64,000 bases of DNA from Acidobacteriota bacterium (GTDB lineage Bacteria; Acidobacteriota; Vicinamibacteria; Fen-336). The translations under genes and the position numbers were made by a program. Position 1 is the stretch's first letter. Every line of letters begins with the position of its first letter. The stretch spans positions 1-64,000 of the forward strand of contig QHVM01000080.1 in the NCBI GenBank assembly GCA_003223555.1, read 5' to 3'. Of the stretch, positions 9,157-18,299 are shown in pieces. Below the pieces are notes generated by a model. The model ran no database searches. It was not told the origin of the DNA and saw nothing but the letters and a program-made list of their open reading frames with translations.

Positions 9157-12100
9157 ATGTCTTCCGTCCGAAGGTCCCAAACATTTCGCATCGTGTTGGG
9201 AACGGCCCTCGTGGGAGTCCTCTGCCTGGCCGGCCCCACGACGCTGCGAGCACAGACCACCAGCGCGTCCGTGTCCGGCTCGGTGAAGGACGCTCAGGGA
9301 GGGAGCCTGCCCGGTGCGACCGTCACGCTGACGAGCCACACGCAGGGCAACGCGCTGAATACCACTGCGGACGAAGCGGGGCGCTTCGTCTTCCCGATCG
9401 TCCGGCCGGACACGTACACGCTGCGCGTCAGCATGCAGGGCTTCAAGACGCTGGAGCGCACGAACGTGGTGGTCAACGCCAATGACAAGCTCTCCATCGG
9501 AGCCTTCACGCTCGAGGTCGGCCAGATGACGGAGGAGGTCAGCGTTCTTGCGCGAGTCAGCGAGCTGCAGGCCGAGAGCGGTGAGCGCTCGTTCACGCTC
9601 GAGAACGAAGCCCTCAAGAACATCGCCAACAACGGGCGCGCACTGTTCAACTTCGCCAACCTGGTGCCGGGCGTCCTCCAGCAGGGCACCTCCGGCCAGG
9701 AGAACGCCCAGGTGAGCTCGTTCACGGTGAACGGGCAGCGGCCGAACTCCAACAACATGACGATCGACGGCGTCGCCAACATCGACACCGGCGACAACGG
9801 CGGCAACATGGCCACGACCAACATCGACGCGGTCGCGGAATTCAAGATCCTCACCAACGCCTATCAGGCCGAGTACGGCCGCGCGGTGGGCGGGCAGTTG
9901 CAAGTGGTCACCAAGAGCGGCACCCAGTCCTTCCACGGCTCGGGCTACTGGTACGGCCGGCGCTCCGATTGGAACGCGAACACGTGGACCAACAAGCGGG
10001 CGGCGGCCCCGCCGCCGGTCGGAAGCGGCGCGCTCATCGAGCCGGCGAAGGCCTCCCGCAACGACTACGGCTACACCCTCGGCGGCCCCATCTACATTCC
10101 CGGAAAATTCAACACGGACAAGAAGAAGCTCTTCTTCTTCTGGAGCCAGGAGTTCGAGCGGAGGAACGATCCGGCCGCCGAACACCAGGGCCGGGTGCCC
10201 ACCGCCCTCGAGCGGGCCGGCGACTTCTCGAAGAGCGTCGACAGCAGCGGCAACCCATTCCCCTACATCCGCGACTACGCGACCGGGCTTCCCTGCGGCC
10301 CCGGCGATACGCGCGGCTGCTTCCAGGACGGGGGCGTGCTCGGCCGGATCCCCCAGAACCGGCTCTACGCGCCGGGCCTCGCGGCGTTGAGCATCTTCCC
10401 CACCCCGAACTTCACGGCAGGCAGCGGCATCAACTTCTCGAGCCAGGTTCCGAACCAGGCGCCCCGGCGTGAGGACCTGCTGCGGCTGGACTTCCAGGCC
10501 ACGGACAACTGGCGCTTCACCGGCCGCTACATGAACACGAAGGAAGAGATCCTGCAGGCCTACGGCACCACCTGGGCCGGCAACGGCAGCGACCAGCTTC
10601 CCATTCCCACGCTCTTCCTCCACCCCGGCAAGAACTACATGCTCTCCACCACCGGGATCCTCAACAGCACCACCTCTCTCGAGGTAAGCCTCGGGCGCGC
10701 CCAGAACTCGTTGAACTACCAGCTCCAGAATCCCGGCCTCTTCCGCGCCGCGGCCGGGCTCACCGGGATGCCGCTCCTCTTCCCGGACGCCGTCCAGGCG
10801 GATTACATCCCCTGGCTGGTCTTCCGCGGACCGGCGAACGCCCCCGGACGCACCGGCAACGCCGGCCAGTACCAGACCGACCGCGGCCCGTTCACCAACG
10901 AGAACGTCACCCACGACGTCCTCGCGAACCTGTCGAAGGTGTGGGGATCCCACTCCGCCAAGTTCGGCGTCTACTTCCAGAGCAGCTACAAGCCCCAGAG
11001 CATCTTCGCCAGCTTCAACAGCCAGATCGACTTTGTCGACGACTCCAACAACCCCTTCGACACCGGGTACCCATACGCGAACGCGGCCACCGGCGTCTTC
11101 CGGACCTACACCCAGGCCTCGAAGTACGCGCTGCCGGAGTGGCGCTACAAGAACTTCGAGTGGTACGCCCAGGACAACTGGAAGGCCACCTCGAAGCTGA
11201 CCCTGGACTACGGCGTCCGCTTCTACTACCTGACACCGCAGTGGGACACGACGCTGCAGGCTTCGAACTTCCTGCCGGACAAGTTCAACCCCGCCGCCGC
11301 CGCCAAGTTGTACCTGCCCGTCTGCATCGGGGCCTATCCGTGCTCGGGCAGCGCCCGCCGCGGAATGGACCCCCGCCTGGTGGGAACGGTGACGCCGACG
11401 CTCGGGAACACCGTCGACCAGCGCTTCATCGGCCGTCTGACTCCGGACTCCAACCGCTTCAACGGCGCGTTCCAGGCGGGCCAGGGGATCAACGACCAGT
11501 TGCAGAACGGTAACGCCTTCAAGGTCTCGCCCCGATTCGGTTTCGTCTACGACCTCTCGGGTAAGGGGACCACCATCGTCCGCGGCGGCGCCGCCCTCTT
11601 CTACGATCGTCCCCAGGGCAACATGGTGTTCGACATGATCGCCAACGCGCCCGGCGTCCTGGTGTCGAGCTTGACCTGGGGACGGCTCCAGGACCTGGCG
11701 TCGGCGGGCGGCGATCCCAACGCCACCCTCGGCATGAGCCCGACGGCGTACGGTTTCGTTCCGCCCAAGGTGTATGAATGGAACGTCGGCGTCCAGCACA
11801 AGCTGTGGCGCGCCATCACGTTCGACCTCGCGTACGTCGGGTCCTCGTCGCAGGACCTGCTGCGCCAGGAGCAGATCAACGCGGTGCCCTACGGGGCGAA
11901 GTTCCTGCCCCAGAACCAGGATCCGACCCGGGCGCCGAGCGCGACGCCGGGCGCCACCGCGCTTCCCGACGACCTGCTGCGTCCCTACCCCGGATACAAC
12001 AACATCCGCCTCTGGAAGTACGACGGCTACGGCAACTACCACGCTCTCCAGACGTCGCTGAACCGAAGGTTCGACAACGGGGTGATGTTCGGGGTGTTCT

Positions 12101-12813
12101 ACGTCTGGAGCAAGGCCCTCACCATCAACAACGACGACTTCACCGCCGGACGCCCGAACGCCAGCGCGGCGGAGGTCCGGCGGGCCGATTACTCCTACGC
12201 GAGCTACGACCGCCCGCACAACTTTGTGGTCAACTTCGTCTACCAGACGCCCAAGGTCGCGAGCGGCGGGCTGGGAGCGATCGCGAACAACTGGCAGATC
12301 TCGGGCATCTACCGCTGGACCAGCGGCCGGCCATACACGGTCAACTTCTCGATCCCGGGCATCGGGGCCGCGAACCTGACCGGGTCGGACGGCAACCAGA
12401 ACGCGCGCGTGGTCCTGACGTGCAACCCGGGCAGCGGCTGGAGCGGCGATCCCTACAAGCAGCTCAACACGGCGTGCTTGGCCCCGCCGCAGCCCGGCAG
12501 CGACGGCACCGAGTCGGCCCGCTTCTTCGTGCGCAATCCCCCCATCAACAACCTGGACCTGTCGCTCTCCAAGCGGTTCACGGCGGGCAAGGGGGTGGCC
12601 CTGGAGGTCCGTCTCGACGCGTTCAACGCGCTCAACCACACGCAGTTCACGGGCGTGAACGCCACGGTCAACTTCCGGAGCCTGACCGACCCCACGATAA
12701 CGAACCTGCCGTACGACCCGAGCGGGAACCTGGTCCGGAACAACGGCTTCGGCACGATCAACGGGGTCGCGCCCCCGCGGACTCTCCAGCTCGTCACCCG
12801 GCTCACGTTCTAG
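9157..12813 (+). CDS. TonB-dependent receptor with carboxypeptidase-regulatory domain
   Basis: The 1218-residue outer-membrane protein has a signal peptide (ending near TTLRAQ). A CarboxypepD_reg/Ig-like domain follows (about 35-120; GSVKDAQGGSLPGATVTLTS), then a plug region (about 125-230; FTVNGQRPNSNNMTIDGV). The rest is a long beta-barrel ending in a C-terminal Phe (VTRLTF). This is the Oar/acidobacterial type of receptor, used for uptake of polymers or oligomers. The ATG at 9157 was preferred to 9151 because GAGAGG then sits 6 bases upstream. The open frame extends to 7714 but is unrelated there. It is probably paired with the FG-GAP/TPR gene downstream. Confidence 0.9.
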   Translation: MSSVRRSQTFRIVLGTALVGVLCLAGPTTLRAQTTSASVSGSVKDAQGGSLPGATVTLTSHTQGNALNTTADEAGRFVFPIVRPDTYTLRVSMQGFKTLERTNVVVNANDKLSIGAFTLEVGQMTEEVSVLARVSELQAESGERSFTLENEALKNIANNGRALFNFANLVPGVLQQGTSGQENAQVSSFTVNGQRPNSNNMTIDGVANIDTGDNGGNMATTNIDAVAEFKILTNAYQAEYGRAVGGQLQVVTKSGTQSFHGSGYWYGRRSDWNANTWTNKRAAAPPPVGSGALIEPAKASRNDYGYTLGGPIYIPGKFNTDKKKLFFFWSQEFERRNDPAAEHQGRVPTALERAGDFSKSVDSSGNPFPYIRDYATGLPCGPGDTRGCFQDGGVLGRIPQNRLYAPGLAALSIFPTPNFTAGSGINFSSQVPNQAPRREDLLRLDFQATDNWRFTGRYMNTKEEILQAYGTTWAGNGSDQLPIPTLFLHPGKNYMLSTTGILNSTTSLEVSLGRAQNSLNYQLQNPGLFRAAAGLTGMPLLFPDAVQADYIPWLVFRGPANAPGRTGNAGQYQTDRGPFTNENVTHDVLANLSKVWGSHSAKFGVYFQSSYKPQSIFASFNSQIDFVDDSNNPFDTGYPYANAATGVFRTYTQASKYALPEWRYKNFEWYAQDNWKATSKLTLDYGVRFYYLTPQWDTTLQASNFLPDKFNPAAAAKLYLPVCIGAYPCSGSARRGMDPRLVGTVTPTLGNTVDQRFIGRLTPDSNRFNGAFQAGQGINDQLQNGNAFKVSPRFGFVYDLSGKGTTIVRGGAALFYDRPQGNMVFDMIANAPGVLVSSLTWGRLQDLASAGGDPNATLGMSPTAYGFVPPKVYEWNVGVQHKLWRAITFDLAYVGSSSQDLLRQEQINAVPYGAKFLPQNQDPTRAPSATPGATALPDDLLRPYPGYNNIRLWKYDGYGNYHALQTSLNRRFDNGVMFGVFYVWSKALTINNDDFTAGRPNASAAEVRRADYSYASYDRPHNFVVNFVYQTPKVASGGLGAIANNWQISGIYRWTSGRPYTVNFSIPGIGAANLTGSDGNQNARVVLTCNPGSGWSGDPYKQLNTACLAPPQPGSDGTESARFFVRNPPINNLDLSLSKRFTAGKGVALEVRLDAFNALNHTQFTGVNATVNFRSLTDPTITNLPYDPSGNLVRNNGFGTINGVAPPRTLQLVTRLTF

Positions 12814-12839
12814 CGACGAACGGCCGTCGTTCCAACCGG

Positions 12840-12866
12840 GGCCGGCGCCTCTCGCAGGCGCCGGCC
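12840..12866 (+). terminator. hairpin terminator after the TonB receptor gene
   Basis: A perfect 10-bp stem (GGCCGGCGCC / GGCGCCGGCC) with a 7-base loop lies 26 bases after the receptor stop. A TCTCTTCGTTT tail gives a weak U-rich end. It probably limits read-through to the next gene. Confidence 0.65.
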
Positions 12867-12915
12867 TCTCTTCGTTTGCGGTATCATCGCGCGGCCTTCC
12901 GTCGCCCTCGAGTCC

Positions 12916-15900
12916 ATGGCCGCATACCCCCTGGCGGTTCGTTCGCTCGCGCTCGCCCCCGGCATCCTGTCTCTGTGGCTCGTGGGAACCGCGACTACGG
13001 AAACTCCAGGCGCCGCTTCTTCGGCGTTGTCCTACCGGCCGAAGCTCCGGACGCCCGAGGTGCTGGAGCCGTTCCTGCCGTACCTGGCCCCGGGCAGCGA
13101 CTCGTTCCCCGAGGAGAAAGAGGCCGAGGAGCTGGCCGCACGGCTGGCCGAGCTGGGCAGGCGGTTGCGGGGAAGTCCCGGCCGCGCCGCCGACGTGGTG
13201 GACGTCCTGCTGGCGCCCACGTTCCGAGGCGGCCGGCTCCAGCCGGTCGAAGAGGTGGCGGTCGCCCGACACCCATCGCTCCAGATCTTCCGGGGCCGCA
13301 CGATGGCCCCCGACCTCGTGCTGGACGCCCGCTCCTTTGCCGAGCAGCTCCGCATCCTGCTCGAAGTCTTCCGGGAGGTGACGGTCGCCGAGTTCCTGAT
13401 CACCGCCATCGAGGCGGACCCGGACAAAGGACTCACGAGCACCGACGTGCGCTACGACATCGTGGGGCCGGGCACGGATGCGTGGCGCGTCGAACGGTCG
13501 GGGCGGTGGCACATGCGGTGGCGTCGCGGCGCAGACGGCTGGCGCGTGGTCGAGTGGACGGCGACGGCGCATTTGCGCAGCAGTGCCGGGGCCCCTGTCT
13601 ACGCCGAGGTCACCACGGCCGCCTTGGGTGGAAACGATTCCTTCCGCCGACAACTCACCACGAGCCTCGATGCCTGGATGGCCACGATCGACGGCGTGCT
13701 GACCCGGGACTCGAACGGCCACCATGGTGTCTCGGTCGGAGATGCCGACGGCGACGGTCTCGATGACCTCTACATCGCCCAACCGTCGGGACTGCCCAAC
13801 CGGCTCTTCCGCAACCGGGGTGACGGTACCTTCGAGGACGCGACCGAGAGGGCGGGTCTGGGGGTGCTGGATGACACGTCGCAATCGCTCTTCGCCGACG
13901 TGGACAACGACGGCGACCAGGATCTGATCCTCGCCACGAGCGCGGGGCCCGTTCTCTTTCTCAACGACGGGTCGGGCCGATTCACTCGCGCGCCCGACGC
14001 GTTCCGCTTCGAGAGGGGGCTGCAGGGTTCGCCCATGTCGATGGCGATGGCCGACTACGACCGCGACGGCTTCCTCGACCTCTACCTGTGCGTCTATTCC
14101 TTCTACTATGGTGCGGGCGAGGGAAAGGCCGGCACGCCCATGCCCTACTACGACGCCCGGAACGGCCCGCCCGGTGTCCTGTTCCGGAACGACGGCCACG
14201 GGCATTTCGTCGACGTCACCCACGAGGCGGGCCTCGACGCGGGAAACGACCGCTACCACTTCGCGGCGGCGTGGGGCGACTACGACGGCGACGGGTGGCC
14301 CGACCTGCTGGTGGCCAACGACTTCGGCCGGAAGAATCTGTATCACAACCGGGGGCTGCGGGATGGGAAGGTGACCTTCGAGGACGTCGCGGCGCAGGCG
14401 GGCGTCGAGGACTACGGGGCGGGGATGAGCGCGGCTTGGCTCGACTACGACAACGACGGCCGCCTCGACATCTACACCGGCAACATGTGGAGTCACAACG
14501 GCCAGCGGGTGACGTCGCAGCCCGCCTTCATGCCCGATGCCCCGCCGACGGTCCGCGAGCTCTACCGCCGCCACGCGGGGGGGAACTCGCTCTTCCGGAA
14601 CCGGGGCGACGGCCGCTTCGAGGACGTGACCCGGAAGGCCGGTGCCGAGTTGGGCCGCTGGGCCTGGTCGTCCGATGCGCTGGACTTCGACAGCGACGGA
14701 TGGGAGGACCTCTACGTCGTGAACGGCATGTTGACCCGCGAGTCGGGCGCCCCGCGATCGCATCGCGATCGCGCTCAAGAAGGAACGCCCGAATTCACTT
14801 CGGGCGTTCCGGATGACGACCTGGACGGCTTCTTCTGGCGTCAGGTCGTGGCGCGCTCTCCGCTGACGCGCGTCACCGGTACTCCCTACGATGACGCCTG
14901 GCGCGCCATCAACCAGCTCCTGATCCATGGCTCGATCGCCAGCCACCAGCGGAACGTGTTCCTGCGCAACGACGGCCAGGGCGGCTTCGACGACGTCTCG
15001 GGAGCGGTCGGGCTCGACCTCGACCAGGACGGGCGGTCCTTTGCGGTGTTCGACTACGACCAGGACGGCGATCCCGACGTCGCGGTGATGGCCGCGCGCT
15101 CCACGCCGCAACTTCGGTTGTTCCGCAACGATTTCTCGCCGCGCGGTTCGTCCTTGGCCGTGAGCCTGGTCGGCCGGCTCAGCAACCGGGATGCGGTCGG
15201 CGCGCGCGTGACCGTCGAGACGGACCAGTTTCGCCGGACGAAGATCGTGCAGGCCGGCTCCGGCTTCCTCTCCCAGCATTCGAAGGAGCTGCTGTTCGGC
15301 CTCGGCGCAAGCCGGCGGGTGATCGAGCTGACCGTCGAGTGGCCCCGCGGCAGGAAACAGGTCTTCTCCGACGTTCCCCTGAACCATCGTCTCCGGATCG
15401 AGGAGGGAGGCGAGCCCCGGCCCGAGCCGTTCCGGGCGACGCCGGCCTTGCCGGCGGACAGCGCTGTCGCGCATCCGACGGAGCCGCCGAGCGGAAGCTG
15501 GCTCTACGAGCCGTTCCCCGCACCCGACTTCTCGCTCCCCGACCTGAGCCGCCAGCCGCGCTCGCTCTCGGACCTGCGCGGTCGGCCCGCCATCGTCCTG
15601 TTCTGGGCGACCGCAGCGAGCGCATCCCGCACGGCCCTGTCGGCTCTCGCCGCGGGTACCGAGGCCCTCGCCCAAGCCGGGGTCGGCTGCGTGGCCGTCG
15701 CTCTCGATGCGCGCGGTGACCTGCCGAAGGTCCGCGCCGCGGCGTCGGGCGTCACGACGGTGCCCGTGGTCCTCGCGAGCGACGGCGTCGGTCGCAGCTA
15801 CGCGATCCTCAACCGGCACCTGTTCATGAACCGGCAGGATCTGCGGCTGCCAACGGTGTTCCTCCTCGACACGGAGGGGAGAGTGGTGAAGGTATACCGC

Positions 15901-16767
15901 GACCGGGTGGACGTCGCCGAGATCCTGCGGGACGTTCCCAGGATCGAGGCCTCTCCGGCCGAGCGTCTCGCGCGGGCGTTGCCCTTCGGGGGGACGTTCC
16001 ACTCCTCGCCGGGCGTGCGCAACTACCTTCCCTACGGCCGGGAGCTGCTGGATCAGGGTCTCGAGGCACCGGCGCTCGTCGCCTTCGAGCGGGCCGCGTA
16101 CGGGAACCCGAGCGCTTCGACCCTCTACCGTCTCGGGACCCTCCTCGTGAAGAGCGGTCAGACGGCCAAGGCCAAGGCCGCGTTCGAGCGGGCCCTGGCG
16201 ATGCAGCCGGACCTCTCCGAGGCCAGCAACGACCTCGGCGCGCTGCTGGCGCAAGGCGGCGATCTGCCGGCCGCGATCGTGAAGTTCCGAGCGGCCCTGG
16301 CGACGACGCCCGACTACCCCGACGCCCTCAACAACCTCGGCTACGCCCTGCTCCTGACCGGCCGGGTCCAGGAGGCGCGCGAGCTCTACGAGAAGGCCCT
16401 GAAGCTCCAGCCCGATTTCCCCGAGGCCCTGAACAATCTCGGCCTGATCTTCGGCAAGGAAGGCGAGCTGGAGCGGGCGGAGCGCTACTTCCGCGAGGCG
16501 CTCGCGAAGCGGCGCGACTACGGGGAGGCCGCGAACAACCTGGCTCTCGTTCTCGTCGCGCGTGCCCGGCCCGAAGAAGCGATCCGCCTCCTCGAGGCGT
16601 TTCTCGAGACCCGACCCGAGTTCGAGAACACGTACATCACGCTGGCGAAGATCTACCTGGCCGCGGACCGGCAGCGGGAAGGGCTGCAGGTCATCGAACG
16701 CCTGCTGCAGCGAAACCCCACCCACCCCCTGGCCCTGGAGATCGTGCGGCGAGTCAAGTCGCGCTGA
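12916..16767 (+). CDS. FG-GAP/UnbV/redoxin-like/TPR multidomain protein (CRTAC1 family)
   Basis: The 1283-residue protein starts with a likely signal sequence. Seven FG-GAP/VCBS calcium motifs follow (for example DADGDGLDD near 276 and DYDNDGRLD near 510). Next are an ASPIC/UnbV domain (about 745-830), a thioredoxin/AhpC-like domain (about 865-1010) and six or more TPRs (about 1040-1283). The redoxin active site is lost: the usual WxxWCxxC position reads FWATAASASR (about 896-905), with no cysteine. Such proteins often follow TonB receptors in Acidobacteriota. A surface or periplasmic binding and scaffold role is inferred, with no redox activity. Confidence 0.85.
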   Translation: MAAYPLAVRSLALAPGILSLWLVGTATTETPGAASSALSYRPKLRTPEVLEPFLPYLAPGSDSFPEEKEAEELAARLAELGRRLRGSPGRAADVVDVLLAPTFRGGRLQPVEEVAVARHPSLQIFRGRTMAPDLVLDARSFAEQLRILLEVFREVTVAEFLITAIEADPDKGLTSTDVRYDIVGPGTDAWRVERSGRWHMRWRRGADGWRVVEWTATAHLRSSAGAPVYAEVTTAALGGNDSFRRQLTTSLDAWMATIDGVLTRDSNGHHGVSVGDADGDGLDDLYIAQPSGLPNRLFRNRGDGTFEDATERAGLGVLDDTSQSLFADVDNDGDQDLILATSAGPVLFLNDGSGRFTRAPDAFRFERGLQGSPMSMAMADYDRDGFLDLYLCVYSFYYGAGEGKAGTPMPYYDARNGPPGVLFRNDGHGHFVDVTHEAGLDAGNDRYHFAAAWGDYDGDGWPDLLVANDFGRKNLYHNRGLRDGKVTFEDVAAQAGVEDYGAGMSAAWLDYDNDGRLDIYTGNMWSHNGQRVTSQPAFMPDAPPTVRELYRRHAGGNSLFRNRGDGRFEDVTRKAGAELGRWAWSSDALDFDSDGWEDLYVVNGMLTRESGAPRSHRDRAQEGTPEFTSGVPDDDLDGFFWRQVVARSPLTRVTGTPYDDAWRAINQLLIHGSIASHQRNVFLRNDGQGGFDDVSGAVGLDLDQDGRSFAVFDYDQDGDPDVAVMAARSTPQLRLFRNDFSPRGSSLAVSLVGRLSNRDAVGARVTVETDQFRRTKIVQAGSGFLSQHSKELLFGLGASRRVIELTVEWPRGRKQVFSDVPLNHRLRIEEGGEPRPEPFRATPALPADSAVAHPTEPPSGSWLYEPFPAPDFSLPDLSRQPRSLSDLRGRPAIVLFWATAASASRTALSALAAGTEALAQAGVGCVAVALDARGDLPKVRAAASGVTTVPVVLASDGVGRSYAILNRHLFMNRQDLRLPTVFLLDTEGRVVKVYRDRVDVAEILRDVPRIEASPAERLARALPFGGTFHSSPGVRNYLPYGRELLDQGLEAPALVAFERAAYGNPSASTLYRLGTLLVKSGQTAKAKAAFERALAMQPDLSEASNDLGALLAQGGDLPAAIVKFRAALATTPDYPDALNNLGYALLLTGRVQEARELYEKALKLQPDFPEALNNLGLIFGKEGELERAERYFREALAKRRDYGEAANNLALVLVARARPEEAIRLLEAFLETRPEFENTYITLAKIYLAADRQREGLQVIERLLQRNPTHPLALEIVRRVKSR
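14782..14810. repeat. perfect 12-bp inverted repeat inside the coding sequence
   Basis: GGAACGCCCGAA and its exact reverse complement are separated by 5 bases (TTCAC). A shorter palindromic run (GCGATCGC-like, 14756-14772) lies just before it. The block encodes a non-conserved-looking loop (about residues 613-632) between FG-GAP repeats. Confidence 0.7.
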
Positions 16768-16789
16768 GTTGAACCTTCACTGCCATAGA

Positions 16790-16935
16790 TCACGCCGCCA
16801 GAACCTCCGCCGCCGGGATCCCGGCCTGTACGTGCAACTCCAGCTCCCGCAGGAGTGTCCCCGCGGGCACGGGAAGCCCGCCGGTCGGCATGCCGCGCCG
16901 GACCTGGGCCGGCAGGCGCTTGAAGACGAGAAACT
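16790..16935 (-). pseudogene. amidohydrolase C-terminal remnant
   Basis: One minus-strand frame reads LLRELELHVQAGIPAAEVL before a stop at 16790. This resembles the 'ELELLVEAG(L/I)xPxEALxAAT' segment of imidazolonepropionase/prolidase-like amidohydrolases. Only about 48 residues remain, with no start codon, catalytic residues or N-terminal barrel. It is wedged between the FG-GAP gene and the membrane-protein gene and looks like a leftover of a deleted gene. The identification rests on this single segment. Confidence 0.4.
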
Positions 16936-16943
16936 GGGGAGGA

Positions 16944-17390
16944 TCAGTACATGCCCGCGCTCGCCGGCTCAGACGTCGAGTCCCGTCGAGCCGCGTGGAG
17001 CCGGCCGCCCGCCCAGGCGGTGGGTATCGCGAGCACCACGAGCGCGAGGGGATACCATTTGGGCCCGAATTCCGGTCCCCGGCTCCAGGTCGCCACCGCG
17101 CCCGCGATGCTCACGACGAGGCCAAGGGCGCCGAGCGTGAGGGCGTGCTGCATGGGCCGATCGGGCGTGAGCCGCGCGGCGATATAGGCGCCCGCGACCC
17201 CGTACACGGTTCGATAGGCGGTCGCCAGCAGGAACAGCGCGCCGGCCATCGGCTCTACCCCTGACGGGTAGACGCCCGTTACGCGCAACGCGGCGTCGGT
17301 GGCCAGGGAGGCAACGACGGTCGCGAGCACGCCCGCGAGGACGGCGCCGACGCTTCGAAGGCCGCGGCGCCGGGGAGGCGATTCGCTCAT
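16944..17390 (-). CDS. small four-helix membrane protein
   Basis: The 148-residue protein has four predicted transmembrane helices (about 12-33, 48-70, 80-98, 115-133) and short loops. No family was recognised. The start ATG at 17390 overlaps the stop of the SRPBCC gene (ATGA), which indicates translational coupling and selects this start over an upstream ATG. As third gene of an ArsR-SRPBCC operon it may be a DoxX-like or similar accessory membrane protein, but no motif proves this. Confidence 0.75.
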   Translation of the reverse strand: MSESPPRRRGLRSVGAVLAGVLATVVASLATDAALRVTGVYPSGVEPMAGALFLLATAYRTVYGVAGAYIAARLTPDRPMQHALTLGALGLVVSIAGAVATWSRGPEFGPKWYPLALVVLAIPTAWAGGRLHAARRDSTSEPASAGMY

Positions 17391-17908
17391 GACGGCTGGG
17401 CTCTCTGCTCCACCCCTCGAGCCCCGGGCCATGCCAACAGCGCGGCCAGCCGGTCGTAGCTCGCCGCCACGCCCTTCTCCATGTCGGACTTGAGCACTGC
17501 GTCGCGGGCGTCGCGTGACTCGTAGAGCATCGTCTGCGTGAGCGTGGTCCTCGTGCCCTGCTCCCCGAGGACGGTCGTGCCCACCGCCTCGCCCGGGTAC
17601 CAGGCTTCGTCGAACCTTTCGGTCGCGACGATCCGCTCGGGCGCCACGATCTCGCGGTAGACGCCGCCCATGCCCATCTTGGTCCCGTCACGGTCCCTGC
17701 GCCATACGTAACGGTACCTGCCGCCCACCCTCAGGTCGATCTCGCAGACCGGCATCGACCATCCGGGCGGCCCAAGGAGCCACCGCTGGACCAGCTCGGG
17801 CTTGGTGAAGGCGTCGAAGACCAGGCGGCGCGGAGCATCGAACTCTCGCGTCATCATGATCTCCCGGTCGGAGGGCGTGATGATCTCCAGGGCTCCAACG
17901 TTCTTCAT
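17387..17908 (-). CDS. SRPBCC (AHSA1-type) domain protein
   Basis: The 173-residue protein has the AHSA1/Bet v 1-like START fold: TREFDAPRRLVFDAFTKPE near 20-40, then a PGW and the DLRVGGRYRYVWR strand. AHSA1-type proteins bind hydrophobic ligands; the substrate here is unknown. The ATG at 17908 overlaps the ArsR stop by 4 bases and its own stop overlaps the next ATG, so the three genes are translationally coupled. ArsR plus SRPBCC is a common pair, and the ArsR member probably represses the operon. Confidence 0.9.
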   Translation of the reverse strand: MKNVGALEIITPSDREIMMTREFDAPRRLVFDAFTKPELVQRWLLGPPGWSMPVCEIDLRVGGRYRYVWRRDRDGTKMGMGGVYREIVAPERIVATERFDEAWYPGEAVGTTVLGEQGTRTTLTQTMLYESRDARDAVLKSDMEKGVAASYDRLAALLAWPGARGVEQRAQPS

Positions 17909-18297
17909 CGGTGATCTCCTCGTCGCTTGGTGCGTCCACGTCTCTTTCCCTTGGCCTTCAGCTCGTCGAGCAGAGCGTCGAGGCGCTCGAAGCGGCCCTC
18001 CCAGAACCAGCGGTAGCGCTCCAGCCATTCGGTGGCCTCCGCGAGCGGGCCGGCCTCGAGCCGGCGAGGCCGCCGCTGCGCGTCGCGGCCGCGCGAAACC
18101 AGGCCGGCGCTCTCCAGCACCTTGAGGTGCTTGGAGATCGCGGGCTGGCTCATCGCGAACGGCTCGGCCAGCTCCGCTACCGACGCCTCACCGGAGGCCA
18201 GCCGAGCGAGGATCGCCCGCCGCGTGGGATCGGCCAGCGCCGCGAACGTGGCGTCGAGGCGGCGGGGGGCCTTCTGTCCATAACCGCTCAGTTGCAT
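17905..18297 (-). CDS. ArsR-family transcriptional repressor
   Basis: The 130-residue winged-helix protein contains the typical core (LADPTRRAILARLASGEASV at about 21-40, then FAMSQPAISKHLKVLESAGL). No ArsR metal-binding Cys motif is present, so it belongs to the non-metal, SRPBCC-linked subgroup. The basic C-terminal tail (KAKGKRRGRTKRR) is short. It is the first gene of a three-gene operon. The AT-rich stretch right upstream (ACTGATAGGTAATATATGG on the plus strand) is the likely promoter and operator region. Confidence 0.9.
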   Translation of the reverse strand: MQLSGYGQKAPRRLDATFAALADPTRRAILARLASGEASVAELAEPFAMSQPAISKHLKVLESAGLVSRGRDAQRRPRRLEAGPLAEATEWLERYRWFWEGRFERLDALLDELKAKGKRRGRTKRRGDHR

Positions 18298-18299
18298 AA

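Noticed and set aside
8932-16725. 2597-residue minus-strand open frame opposite the TonB receptor and FG-GAP genes
   Set aside because: It spans two well-supported plus-strand genes. Its translation is Gly/Arg/Val-rich with no domain, and strong GC codon bias on the plus strand explains the lack of stops.
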